A DNA stretch of 64,000 nucleotides from the NCBI GenBank assembly GCA_019055375.1, contig JAHQIW010000480.1, positions 1 to 64,000 of the forward strand, read 5' to 3'. Every line of letters starts with the position of its first letter. Position 1 is the stretch's first letter. Positions 35,115-45,332 of this stretch are shown here, piece by piece. The notes beneath the pieces were generated by a model. That model saw only the letters and a list, made by a program, of their open reading frames with translations, did no database searches and had not been told where the DNA came from. The translations under genes and the position numbers were made by a program. This DNA is from Parelaphostrongylus tenuis. Taxonomy: Eukaryota; Nematoda; Chromadorea; Rhabditida; Metastrongylidae.

Positions 35115-36765
35115 TACCCATCCAACAATTATAATAGGTCTTACAGGTTTCACTGACCGTGAACCCTGGTAATTTTGCGCGATTCGACGACTATAGAAAC
35201 CAGGTAAACGATCATTGGCCCAGGAAGAAATGTCTGAAAGGCAGCAGTAAGGCATTTTTTCGGGGATTTCCTCTTTTGTTTGTGACCTCTTACGGAGCCA
35301 ATCGACCCTCTGTTGATGGCATTTCTTCCCAAATTTGCCATTTCATGAGTAATTTCTATTCATTAATCTGCCATTAATCTATTCTGTTAGTTGATAATTC
35401 CCATCAGTAAAGCTATTCATGCTTTGGTATGTGTGCACATTCAGCGGATCAATGTCCGACTTCATCATATCGATTATCGAGTGAATTTTGGTGTAAAAAT
35501 TGACCTACATCTGATTTTTTAACGGATTTTCCTTGGTTCTTTGGGCTCTTATGCGTTACATTTAAATCGCATTTTTCTGCTGTCAAGTTCCCACAACTAC
35601 TCTTGTTCGGTAATTTCAGACGGGCCACAAAATACAATCTTGGAGAAAGATAGGTCTTCCTGTCGGTTAGGGATCCTCTATTCATCCAAGGAAGCTGAAA
35701 TCACTGACGATCAGGTAGGTTTCCCGAATATGATTAATCTCATAATAGTTACTTTACAAAGGATATTTTGATTTCTAAGGAACCTTTTGTCTTCTCTTTT
35801 TCGTATCTTCTACTAGATATGCTTCATGAGACATCTATGTCAGGTAATACGTTGGACAAAACCCCGTACTAGTAGAGGAACACCTTGAAAACTCTATAAG
35901 GGAGCAGTGGAAGTCGTCGATATGTAAGCTAAACTTTCCAGCTAATCTCTTGCAAATGTTCGACTTGGTTGTGATCTATAAGTATGCGGAGACTTTTGTT
36001 CGAAAGTAGGTGAAGAGTTGTGTAAACTTCGCCATCAGGCCATCGTTGTTGCTATTGTTAAGAGCGTACGTGAAATAGAAGATAATAGTAACCGCCTTTT
36101 TTTTGTTCCAGACCCAATCTTTGCAGGCCTAGGCTCTACTATTCCAGACCTAACATCTCTAGACCTGACCCTTCTTTGTTGTTTTCAAACCAACGTTTTC
36201 AGACCAGACCCCTCTCTGATGTTTCAAACCAACCTTTCTAGGCCTGGCCCCTTTTTGTTCTCCTAAACCTAATCTTTTCAGATCCGCTGTGATCCCCAGC
36301 CCCTTGACGTCAGTTTATAAGTAGTAGACCGGAATCTGTTTCTAGTAACTTGGAATTGTACTGTATTAACGACCTGGCGAAGCATTTATCTTGTATACTT
36401 CACTTGGCGTTATAACTTGTGCCAATTAAGTGCCAACTTAGTCAGCATGTCGTTCTGGCTTTATTCGAACTCAAAACAACGGCCCTTTGACCTTAATGAG
36501 GTAAGTTCCGTACACGGATGTTCTAAGCTGTTCCTCTCAGGCAGTCGGCGCGTACACCAGGCGACCTAGTCCTTTGTTGAAGTTTGTAGTATTTCCATAG
36601 GGAGTTCAAGTGTAGTAATCGGTAATTTAAGTTTACAAGAAATCTCAGTTTAAAAGCGCGTAAAAACTCAGAATATACTCGGCAATTTTGTGTAGCGGCA
36701 CTATGGGTCATGCCCTAGCTTCTTCCCACGATCGTTATTGGGTTGGAAAAACAATATTCGGTTTT
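35115..36765. other. intergenic; degenerate tandem repeat at 36,108-36,285
   Basis: No gene recognised. From 36,108 to 36,285 an imperfect unit of about 40 bp repeats, built around CAGACC/CAAACC and CTTTTTGT, for example TTTCAAACCAACGTTTTCAG then TTTCAAACCAACCTTTCTAG. Confidence 0.45.
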
Positions 36766-36769
36766 ATTT

Positions 36770-37563
36770 GGCTATGAGGGGACAAATGAAAACCAACCTC
36801 ATCCTCTCGATAGGAACTTTTCATGAGAGTTTTAGTAACCATTCGAAAGCTGAGACTTCAGGCTACAACTCCACTTCAGCGGTTTTCGGAAAAGCCTTTT
36901 TGACGTTGCTACAGAAGGAGATTCCTTGCGTTGCAGACGCAGCATATTTCTCACTGCCCAGAGCTTTCTAGTTGGATGATTAGTATTCATTCGATACTGT
37001 AATCTATACTGACAACACTGTGCTTATATCCCTAAAAGACCGTTTCTCTGAAATGCAGCAGGTAAAATAATTTGAATTCCCATTGCGATGCGATGAAGGG
37101 GATCTTTGGCCAAATCACGTGTGTGTGCGTGAGGCGGCCACGTTGACTGCTGACGCGATATTTTTACAGGTTCATATGCCCAAAAAAATCCATGGCCATC
37201 GCCTCATTGAGCGTGGCCGGCGCACGCGCGTCAGACTGGCCCATGATTCTAGATGGGATAAATTTATTTGACCCACTACCTTGCAGAGAAACAGTCATCT
37301 TAGGATAAAAGCACAGTGTTCAATCCGATTCGATTACGCTATCGTATGATTGCTTACAGTCCAAAGAAAGGGCTTTGTCCGGCGAGAAATATGCGCTTCT
37401 GAAACGTAAGAAATTTTCCGTAGTATTTCAAAAAGGCTTTTTCGAAAACCGGTGATGTTGAGCTGTAGTCTGAAGTATCGGCTTTCGAGTGGTTACTAAC
37501 GCTCTTATGAAAAGCTCCTTCCTAGCGAATGAAATCGGTTTTTCATTCGCCCCCTCGTAACCG
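36770..37563. mobile_element. foldback element, family A copy 3
   Basis: Terminal repeats are TATGAGGGGACAAATGAAAA and the complement TACGAGGGGGCGAATGAAAA. The arms carry the same internal blocks as copy 2 (TTTTAGTAACCATTCGAAAG; GTCCAAAGAAAGGGCTTTGT). The spacer with CACGTGTGTGTGCGTGAGGC is conserved with copy 2, which supports descent from one parent element rather than independent inverted duplications. Confidence 0.82.
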
Positions 37564-37564
37564 A

Positions 37565-38615
37565 ATAGTGCCGAATTTTCCATACCTTTTCGTTTCTGGT
37601 GAATATTTCTGATACATTTGAATTTTTGTCTCTACTATCGTGTAGAGCAGCTTCTTTCTGTTATTTAGATCTATAGCCCTTATACGTTCGTTCGAAGATG
37701 GAATTGTACCGCGAAGAAAAAGGATTGCTGATGTTTTACGAGTATTTTTGCTGCCAAAGCAGCATTTAAACCGAAACGATACTCGTGTAGCATCAACTAT
37801 CGTTTTTGCTTTCGGCAAAATTCCATCCTAGAGCAAATGTGTAAGTGCTATAGACCAAAATAACCGCAAGAATCTTTTCAAAACGGTAGTGAAAACAGAG
37901 ACTTAAATGCATGAATAAAGATCAACAAAAACGAAAAAGTTGGGAAATTTTTCTTGCCACCCACTAAGTGTTAAAATCAATGCAAAAGATTGCTTGAGCA
38001 AGTTGTCAGCTTAAGTTTAGTAAAATGTACTCAGTCTTGTGAGCATAGTTTGTAGATGTGAAAGCACATTCATATGGAGAACGAAGACGTCTATCGAGCA
38101 TGTGCTGAACTGTTCTATTTTGGCTAAAATTCACTTTATATGTGCAATAAAAGGTCGTGTTGAGTTCACTAATGCTTATTCTTTGGTGACGTGGTTAACC
38201 ATTGTATTAGTAATAATATGTTAAAGAGGATCGACTCGGTTAGATTGATATTGCTCGTCCTTCAAAATAAGACCAGAAAATTCATCCATTGGTTGATGCT
38301 GATGTAATTTTGAGCTTAAAGTCGTTAACGAGAACTTTGTTGTCTTTTGCTTATCAATTTGCCCTTAAAAGACCAGGGATTTGGGCCAGAAATGGTGGTA
38401 GAATGTAGTTTGTTGTAATATTGACTCCTAGGCGAGAAGGTGAAATTGTTATTCATGGGTGGGGTGGAGTCTGTTTGAGTTCTTGGATAAAGTTGGTTAT
38501 AGTTTATAGATGGAATATGTTCCCATTTCTGTCTACTTGCATAGTCTAATAGAATGTTTTGAGCCTTTTTAGAGGTCTGGTATGGCATTTCCAGTTGCAG
38601 CTGTGCTTACATTGT
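37565..38615. other. intergenic, nothing recognised
   Basis: No supportable gene or repeat boundary. Confidence 0.3.
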
Positions 38616-38617
38616 AT

Positions 38618-39138
38618 GTCGATTTTATTAAATCGTCCCATAAGTTTTGATACTAGGGCAATAAACACCAAATGTAATAACCAGATGTAATTGAACTTGC
38701 ATGATTTTGGTATCATCCAGCTGCTGATTTTCATGCGAACATTGCCCTTCGCTTTAAGATGGAACTGTTGTGGGAACAAATTCGCTTGCTACTCGTGCAC
38801 GAATGGCGCGCAGGGGAAAGTGCTAGCAAAGCAACGCGCAAGATTATTGGGTTTTGTGGCCTGAGCGCGACTGATCCTCCGGACTGTCATCCTCAGTTTT
38901 AAACTTCGCAAACCACTCTCTAACCGTCCTTTCTGTGACTATGTCATCGCCCCAAGATCCATTATTCTTGAGCGTAGTTTCATTAGCACTTTCCCCTTCG
39001 CGCCATATACCAAAATGTTCTCAAGAAGTGAAGAACAAAAATGAGACAATACTGAAACCTTGAAATTTTAATTGCACTTGGTTAGTGAATTTGGTGTTTA
39101 TTACTCTCGTACCGAAACTCATGAAATGACTCAATATG
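38618..39138. mobile_element. snap-back mariner derivative, copy 3
   Basis: Terminal repeats GATACTAGGGCAATAAACAC and the complement of GGTGTTTATTACTCTCGTAC. The plus strand encodes [20 protein letters not shown] and ATRKI at 38,767-38,850. After the flip near 38,850-38,862 the minus strand, read from about 39,000 down, encodes SWGDDIVTERTVREWFAKF, EDQSRSG. Same architecture and flip point as copies 1 and 2. Confidence 0.83.
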
Positions 39139-39400
39139 TTAACCTTACTTTGGTAGGATTGGTTTTCTAAACCTCTATTTGTACCTTTGGGCACGATCTA
39201 ATGTCAGTCTACTTTGTCGGGGATGAGTTTTCTCAGCATTTTATAGTCGTGACTATGGTTACAAGCTCATCAAACGGGAGTGGTTTTGAAACCCTTCTTA
39301 GCGTGGCTCTGGCTACGATTTTGTGAGAACCTAGTTTGTTCGCGTTGGTTTTCAACCCTTCTCCGTAGTGTCTGTGGTTATATTCGAAGATTTACTAAGT

Positions 39401-39408
39401 ATTTTCAG
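39401..39408 (+). promoter_or_regulatory. candidate spliced-leader acceptor of the UXS gene
   Basis: ATTTTCAG lies 38 bp upstream of the first ATG of the UXS gene, matching the nematode 3' splice-site consensus. It could receive a spliced leader. The inference rests on motif and position only. Confidence 0.4.
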
Positions 39409-41627
39409 TAGGATCCCAGGAGCCTCGTCGGTTTTCATTCTATGGAATGGCTCCGGCGAGTATGTCGCTACGTTTTCGTGCGACACGGATTGTTCTTATA
39501 ATTATTTTCGTGGCCTTCTCCCTATTATGTGAGTTCATTTTGACTACTTTGATCTCTTTCGGAAAACATCTGAAATTTGAATGCTTTTTAGTTATAACGT
39601 CCGTCTACAACATTAGAATCATGTCGTCTAGCGATTCACAAGATCCTGAGAGGAATCATGCAAATCATAACATGAAAAGCCTATATTTGATGGAGAGGAA
39701 TAGGAGGTCATTCTCTTCTTTACACCGGCTTTTTCCTTATAAACGTTCCCCTAGGAAACCTATAAGGACTTCCATGTCCTCGAGTGTAAAGGTTTTGAAG
39801 ACATCAATGTGATGATGATAGGTTTTGTAGGCTTTTTCTCCTAGGATTCCAACCTTCAAATCCTTTTACACTTGCTAGAGACGTGCTAAATTTACTTACG
39901 GGCAGTTTTATTTTCTAAGAACTGTGTATCGATAGTATTTACCTTTTTCTGTAAAGGTTCTACATCAGATGGGAAGTAGGCTAATCTAATTGAACATAAT
40001 CTACAAAAAATCCTTCATATTACCCCCTTTTAATAGCAATGTTGACGGGAGTTGTGGTCGAATTCTCGTGGTGTCGACGCGGCTCGACTCGGAGTTGATA
40101 TCTCACTGCCCCATCACTCTCCAGATATCAATAACGAACGCTTTATAGAGCTCCCCAGTCTGGCTATCTTCGAATTGTAGGGGGATGTGCCCAAGCAGTG
40201 TTTTATAGCTTTCACGAAGAACAAAAAACGAAATAGATACTGGAGATTTTGCGCTTCGCACGTGAGAAAAAACTGTGACACGGACCAAGTAAGATGATAT
40301 AGGAGTTGGTTCCATAATTATATATCCAAGGGTGCTGTGTGATTTTCAAGACTAAACCTCACGCGAGGGCTCAAGCTGTGTTTCACCCACACCACGTAAG
40401 CTCGTGCTAATCCAATAAACACTGCACTCCCGAAGCCACCGCCGCTCCGGTACTACTCTTTCTTCGATCAAATGTTTATAAGTAATTATTGAAGTTCTTC
40501 GTAAACTTTCACTGTTAGCGTTGGTATTCATTGCCGAAGCCACTCGTGCGCCCTCAGATTGGCGATTTCTTCTTGTTTTGTTTCGCTATGTGGGGAAAGG
40601 GAGAGGCGGTGGTCGAGTGATTAGTTAATGAGGTTCGACGCGAGATTGATCCTCTCCCCTCTAGTGAATTTCGATGTGAAGACAGGTCATATAAAACCAC
40701 ATTACTTTATCACTTTATTTGACCCATATCACACTTTTTCTTTACTGCACAGGTCCCAGTGCTTTTAGCATCCGGTTCGTCTCCACACGCTTGGTGTTTT
40801 TCTCACCTCCTTTTCGATCGTCGTAGAACACTGGATGAGCGCATCTTCTTGCAGTATCGGGGATAGCCAGGCTGGGGCGTTCCCGGGGAATTCGTTATTA
40901 ATCGCCGAGAATGCTGGGAGGCTATGTGATCGATTCCGCGTCGAGCATCACTATCCACTCGGCATGGCCTTCCCTTTTCCTCTTCAATAAAATAATTTGA
41001 AAAAAGAATGGAATTTTCGTTGTTAAGCTGATTAAAAAATGTAGGTGAAGAAGGATGCCTTACTTGCTCCTAAGAGGCTGCTTGTGTCAATGAACGTTTG
41101 ATGATAGGTGATTGTGCTGGTGTGTGCTGTGTTGAAATGTCCTGCTGCATCGTCGGAGTGACGACTTTAAGGTGTATCAAATGGCATCTACTTTAGCGAG
41201 ACTTTAGCTGCAAGATTGGAAGCAGTGGAGAGTGAATTATTGGCAATAAAAGGGATGTTGGATAAGAAAATTGCCATCGCCAGATCAAGGTACGGATCTC
41301 TAGAAATTGTTTTCATAAGGACAGTTAGCTTGATTTTTTTCCCTCCCATTTTAGAAAGACTTTTCCCGATGTTCGATTTCAAAATGAGAAAGCGAGGAAA
41401 CGAATTCTAGTCACTGGAGGCGCAGGTTTTGTTGGATCGCATTTGGTCGACAGGCTCATGATGGATGGCCATGAGGTTGGTTCCCATGCTATCTAGCTTC
41501 ATAAGTGTGTGAATGAGAGCATATGCCTCGTTTGATTATTTATTTATTTTTATTTCTGGTTATCATTACCTTATAGGTTTTTTTAAATCTATGTCTAGTG
41601 TACATTATCTATGTTTTTTTTTTTTTT

Positions 41628-41925
41628 GAGCGCATGTGGCGCAGTGGTCAGAGGTGCCCTGCGTCGCACACGAGGTCAATGGTTAGATCTCGCGCTCATG
41701 GCTCACCAAGCCATCCATCCCTCCGGGGTCGGCAAATTGGTACCAGACAGGTCTCAGACTTGTCTGGGTAGATAAGCAGCACTTACTCGGTTCAGCGGGA
41801 GGCCTCCGCGAGTCATTGTAAAGGCCAGATATGCATTCAATCACCTCAAACGAAGTTAAAAATTGAAGTAGAATGCATGGCGCATTTTTCAGGGATTGAT
41901 CAACGCCGAGAGCTTTATCCTTTTA
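41628..41925 (+). mobile_element. tRNA-derived SINE, copy 5 (sense, intronic)
   Basis: The best plus-strand copy: head GAGCGCATGTGGCGCAGTGG (A box) and a B-box-like ATGGTTAGATCTCGC, body with AAATTGGTACCAGACAGGTC and GCGAGTCATTGTAAAGGCCA, end GCCGAGAGCTTTATCCTTTT. Length is near 300 bp, usual for a SINE. Lies in UXS intron 3, in the direction of the host gene. Confidence 0.88.
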
Positions 41926-41999
41926 TAGGTTTTTTTTAATTAAAATCGTATTAATTTCGCATGGTTTTACTTTATTCCGCCATTGTTATAGCAGTGTTA

Positions 42000-42120
42000 T
42001 GATGTTACAACTACATATGTGGAGGTGCTGAGTAATAAGCAAAATTTTCGACCTGGACAGGAGTTGAACCGGCGTTTCAACGACTCATTCTGCGGGCACC
42101 CTCGAATATGTAGTTATAAC
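42000..42120 (-). repeat. tRNA-like repeat fragment in UXS intron 3
   Basis: CAGGAGTTGAACCGGCG reads on the minus strand as a B-box-like motif. The segment is bounded by ATGTTACAACTACATATGTG and the complement of ATATGTAGTTATAACATTTC, inverted ends like those near 44,310. It ends less than 100 bp before the exon whose acceptor lacks AG. Confidence 0.5.
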
Positions 42121-42799
42121 ATTTCAATGTCAAGGTGTATTCTGGTGTCGAAAATTTTTCAATCATCACTGATCGATCTCACAAATGATATTTTCATGTC
42201 ATTGCTCTCGATAACTACTTTACTGGGCGAAAGCGGAACGTTGAACAGTGGATTGGACATCCGAATTTTGAGCTTGTTCATCATGATCTGGTTAATCCGT
42301 ATTTTATTGAAGGTCAGTCAGTTTTTAGAGAATTTTCTTCATGTGTATATCGATACATTTGCTGAGAAATTGCTCGGAAATTTTGCAGTTGATCAGATCT
42401 ATCATCTGGCGGTCGCCTGCCTCTCCTCCTCATTACATGTATAATCCAGTGAAAACAATAAAAACGAACATCTTGGGAACGATAAATATGCTCGGCTTAG
42501 CTAAGTTGGCGATATTTTTGATTCATAAAACAAGTCAGTGAAGTTTTTCCATCTTTTTTATCAATTAAATGGCACTAGTTTTTGGGCGCGTCAAAGCCAC
42601 TGTGCTACTTGCATCGACATCGGAGGTCTACGGTGATCCAGAAGTTCATCCACAACCTGAGACCTACTGGGGTCATGTGAATACAATTGGACCCCGTAGC
42701 TGTTATGATGAAGGAAAACGAGTCGCCGAATCTCTTATGGTTGCCTACAATAAGCAGGTAGTTATTATTACTCAGTAATTTTTTTTTTCGCTGAGTGAT

Positions 42800-43145
42800 A
42801 TGCAAAAGATCCAACCACTAGCGAGAGTTGAACTCGCGTTTTACCCGTATCGGGTGTTGCGTGATTCCTCTTCACCACCTAGGCCACCGCTCTGTTGTCA
42901 GTCTTTCTTCGGTTTCCTGCGATTTTCAAGAACATTTTGAATGGTTGTCAGCTTAACTAGATTTGTTGCCGATTTGTACCCAGCGGACCAAACCCGTAAG
43001 AGCGGGTTGTTGACAGCTACGATAGGACATATCGAAAAAAGTGACGAGAAAGCTGTGGCATCGGTGATCTAGTGGCAGCATGTACCACCGATGGTCAGAA
43101 GCGGTTTGACTCTCCGTAATTTTGAATTTCAGGTTGGAAGTTTCA
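42800..43145. repeat. inverted pair of tRNA-like arms in a UXS intron
   Basis: The minus-strand arm at 42,815-42,895 contains a B-box-like GCGAGTTCAACTCTCGC (complement) and an A-box-like GTGGCCTAGGTGG. The plus-strand arm at 43,065-43,140 contains GGTGATCTAGTGGCAGCATG and AGCGGTTTGACTCTCCG. GTGATATGCAAAAG lies at the left and its inverse TTCACATATCAC at the right. Part of the palindromic tRNA-arm family. Confidence 0.55.
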
Positions 43146-43424
43146 CATATCACTTAGTATCGTCGGATTTAGATAGTTATATAGCGGTTTATCCTCGATG
43201 AAAATTGTAGAATAAGCGCAATTCTAGGAACATGTTTCTATAAGAATAGCCCGGATATTCAATACGTTTGGTCCACGAATGCATATGAGTGATGGGCGTG
43301 TGGTGTCTAACTTCATCATTCAGGCATTGCAGGGAAGCCCAATAACGGTACGTTCTGCTTCATCAATGCTTCTCTCAAAGGTTCTAATTTTGAATGCTAC
43401 AGCGTTACAAGAGGGTTTTCCAAA

Positions 43425-43545
43425 AAAAAAAAGGCCGCGTAGTGCAGTAGCCAGGTATTTGAGCTTTCGAATGGTTACTAACACTCTTATGAAAAGTTCT
43501 TGTTCAGCGAAAGGAGTTGCTTCTTCATTTGTCGCCAGTTAACAG
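43425..43545. repeat. solo right arm of foldback family A
   Basis: AGCTTTCGAATGGTTACTAA, CACTCTTATGAAAAGTTCTT and the end TTCATTTGTCGCCAGTTAAC match the right arm of copy 1 at 6250-6373. Located in a UXS intron. Confidence 0.7.
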
Positions 43546-43576
43546 AAAAGATCCCTTAGTAGTATAGTTTATAGCA

Positions 43577-43802
43577 AGAGCGCGCGTGTCTCAGTGATTA
43601 AAGGTGCTCTTAGACCCACACGTCGATCAGTCGATGATAGACGGTTCGATCCGGAGTTTAAAGCTCATCAAGTTTTTCATTCTTTGGGGTCGGTGAATCA
43701 GTACAAGACTTGCCGGGGAGGATAGCAGTGCGACTTGACTCATCGATAGGCCATCGCGAGTCATTGTAAAGGCCACATATCATTAATCACCTCAAATAAC
43801 AC
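43577..43802 (+). mobile_element. tRNA-derived SINE, copy 6 (diverged)
   Basis: Head GCGCGTGTCTCAGTGATTAA with a consensus B box GACGGTTCGATCCGG, body with GACTTGCCGGGGAGGATAGC and GCGAGTCATTGTAAAGGCCA. More diverged than the other copies, with an intact B box. Lies in the intron before UXS exon 8. Confidence 0.75.
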
Positions 43803-44304
43803 TCGATAAGGACGAATGCAATGCGCATCTCTTCAGAGATGTTTAACGACAAGAACTTTTTTTTTTTTGAATGTCATCTTCTTCAGCATAGCTGGTGCAG
43901 CACCTTTCAGATCTACGGTGATGGGACACAGACAAGATCGTTCCAGTATATCGATGACCTTATTGACGGACTCATTTCACTTATGAACAGCAATTGTTCG
44001 TTGCCAGTTAATCTTGGAAATACCGAAGAGCATTCTATCAAGGACTTCGCTTACATTATAAGAGATCTTGTCGGTAAGAATTCTCTTGGCTCTCTCCATA
44101 TCAATATAAATTCACTCTATTCGATTTTTTTTTTGAGGTAGTTCAAGTGAAATTGTTAACCAGGAGTCCCAAGAGGATGATCCACAGCAACGGAAACCCG
44201 ATATTTCTAGGGCTGCGAAGGAATTGAACTGGAAACCTAAGGTAGCACATACTCTCTAGCGTGACCATTTCGACCTACATTTTGTTTTTAGTGCTTTCTA
44301 ACAG

Positions 44305-44705
44305 TGTCATAATGTTATAAATGTACATGTGGAAGTATCAAACGGCATGCAAAGAATTCGGCAATAAGCGGGAGTTGAGCCCGCTGTTCACCCATCCAGC
44401 GTGCGCGTGCTACCATTACATCACCGAGGCCGTCGCTTTCCTACCACTTTCATAAATACATTCTGTCGTAGTTGTAAGCCATCAACATTCAAAGGGTTTG
44501 GTCGGGTAAATCCATATCGTCATTTACTCCAGTTTAGCTGGCAGCTATCTGATATAAACATTCTATGCGTATTCCTTGATCTTACTTCTTTTGGGCCTCG
44601 GTGGTGTTATGGTCTGGGTTATTGGTTATGGTTATTACGAGACGCGGGTTCAACTTCTGCGTGGAGTCGAGTTTTTTGCATACCACTTAACACTTTTAGA
44701 TGTAA
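44305..44705. repeat. inverted pair of tRNA-like arms in the last UXS intron
   Basis: Left, minus-strand arm: AGCGGGAGTTGAGCCCGCTG is the complement of a B-box region and CATCACCGAGGCCGTCGC that of an A-box region. Right, plus-strand arm at 44,590-44,700: GGCCTCGGTGGTGTTATGGT and ACGCGGGTTCAACTTCTGCG. Same layout as 42,800 and 47,530. Open frames here are incidental. Confidence 0.55.
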
Positions 44706-45209
44706 GCATTTAATTCATTGCTAAAGGAGGTATAGCGATATTGAGCAGGTGTTTATCTGGTTTTTTAGGTTCCTATGCTGGAGGGATTAAAAAAGACGAT
44801 AGAATATTTTCGTCAAGAGATGAATGGAAATCGACGCTTATCTGATGATCTGTGAGATACTTCAATGTTAGCCAATAGAATTCTTATGGTCTACTAATTC
44901 AGTCTACTTTTTGTCTTTCTTTTTGAAATGTTAGAGTGACTGGTAGTAAGGTTCCAACGGCCTTAAAGTTGTATGATTCTGGAAACTTTCGAGGGGTTTT
45001 ACCAAAGATTGTGAAATGAGGGCTTTCTAATGATTCGAGGTTAGATTCCTACTTAGTACTAGTGCATATATCGTTGTTAATTGTTGAAATATACGTGGAA
45101 ATTGTAGAATATTTCAGTCTAGCATAATAACTAGTTAGATTCTTAGAATTAGCTGTAATTAGAAGCACGAATTTCTTGTCGCAATGTATAATTTGTCATT
45201 ATTTTCTGT

Positions 45210-45215
45210 AATAAA
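45210..45215 (+). terminator. poly(A) signal of the UXS gene
   Basis: AATAAA 355 bp after the UXS stop codon, followed by a T/G-rich stretch (TTTTCTGTGTCTGTTTCTGG). It is placed about 100 bp before the likely start of the next gene, a spacing typical of nematode operons. Confidence 0.6.
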
Positions 45216-45332
45216 ATTCGCTTTTCTGTGTCTGTTTCTGGGTGAAAATGTGTTATCACCTATCTTTACTATAGTCACAAGACAATGAGAATAGAAGAAC
45301 AATATCAAACTATTAATTAGATCGAACAGAGG

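Larger units (their letters stand above)
39447..44855 (+). pseudogene. UDP-glucuronate decarboxylase (UXS1/SQV-1 type), 10 exons, with disabling-looking lesions
   Basis: Makes UDP-xylose from UDP-glucuronate in the Golgi/ER, the first sugar donor for proteoglycan linkers. Exons: 39447-39528 (signal anchor, RFRATRIVLIIIFVAFSLL), 41208-41289 (coiled coil), 41355-41475 ([22 protein letters not shown]-binding GxxGxxG), 42198-42312 (ALDNYFTGRKRNVEQWIGH), 42389-42533 (DQIYHLA, then [15 protein letters not shown]), 42579-42757 ([11 protein letters not shown]; catalytic Y and K in [12 protein letters not shown]), 43228-43347 ([20 protein letters not shown]), 43911-44073 (YGDGTQTRSFQYIDDLIDGL), 44138-44241, 44769-44855 (stop). 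Oddities: exon 4 is preceded by TTTTCAT, not AG; an extra G at about 42,410-42,412 shifts frame between DQIYHLA and SPASPPHY; exon 5/6 splice sites are displaced, adding about 12 residues. The spliced length is 1198 bp, i.e. 3n+1. Either a decaying copy or a live gene with assembly errors; all other phases and catalytic residues are intact. Confidence 0.85.

Noticed and set aside
42019..42444. Open frame of 141 codons inside the UXS gene
   Set aside because: It reads exon 4, the intron and exon 5 in the wrong frame; the UXS frame explains the sequence better.
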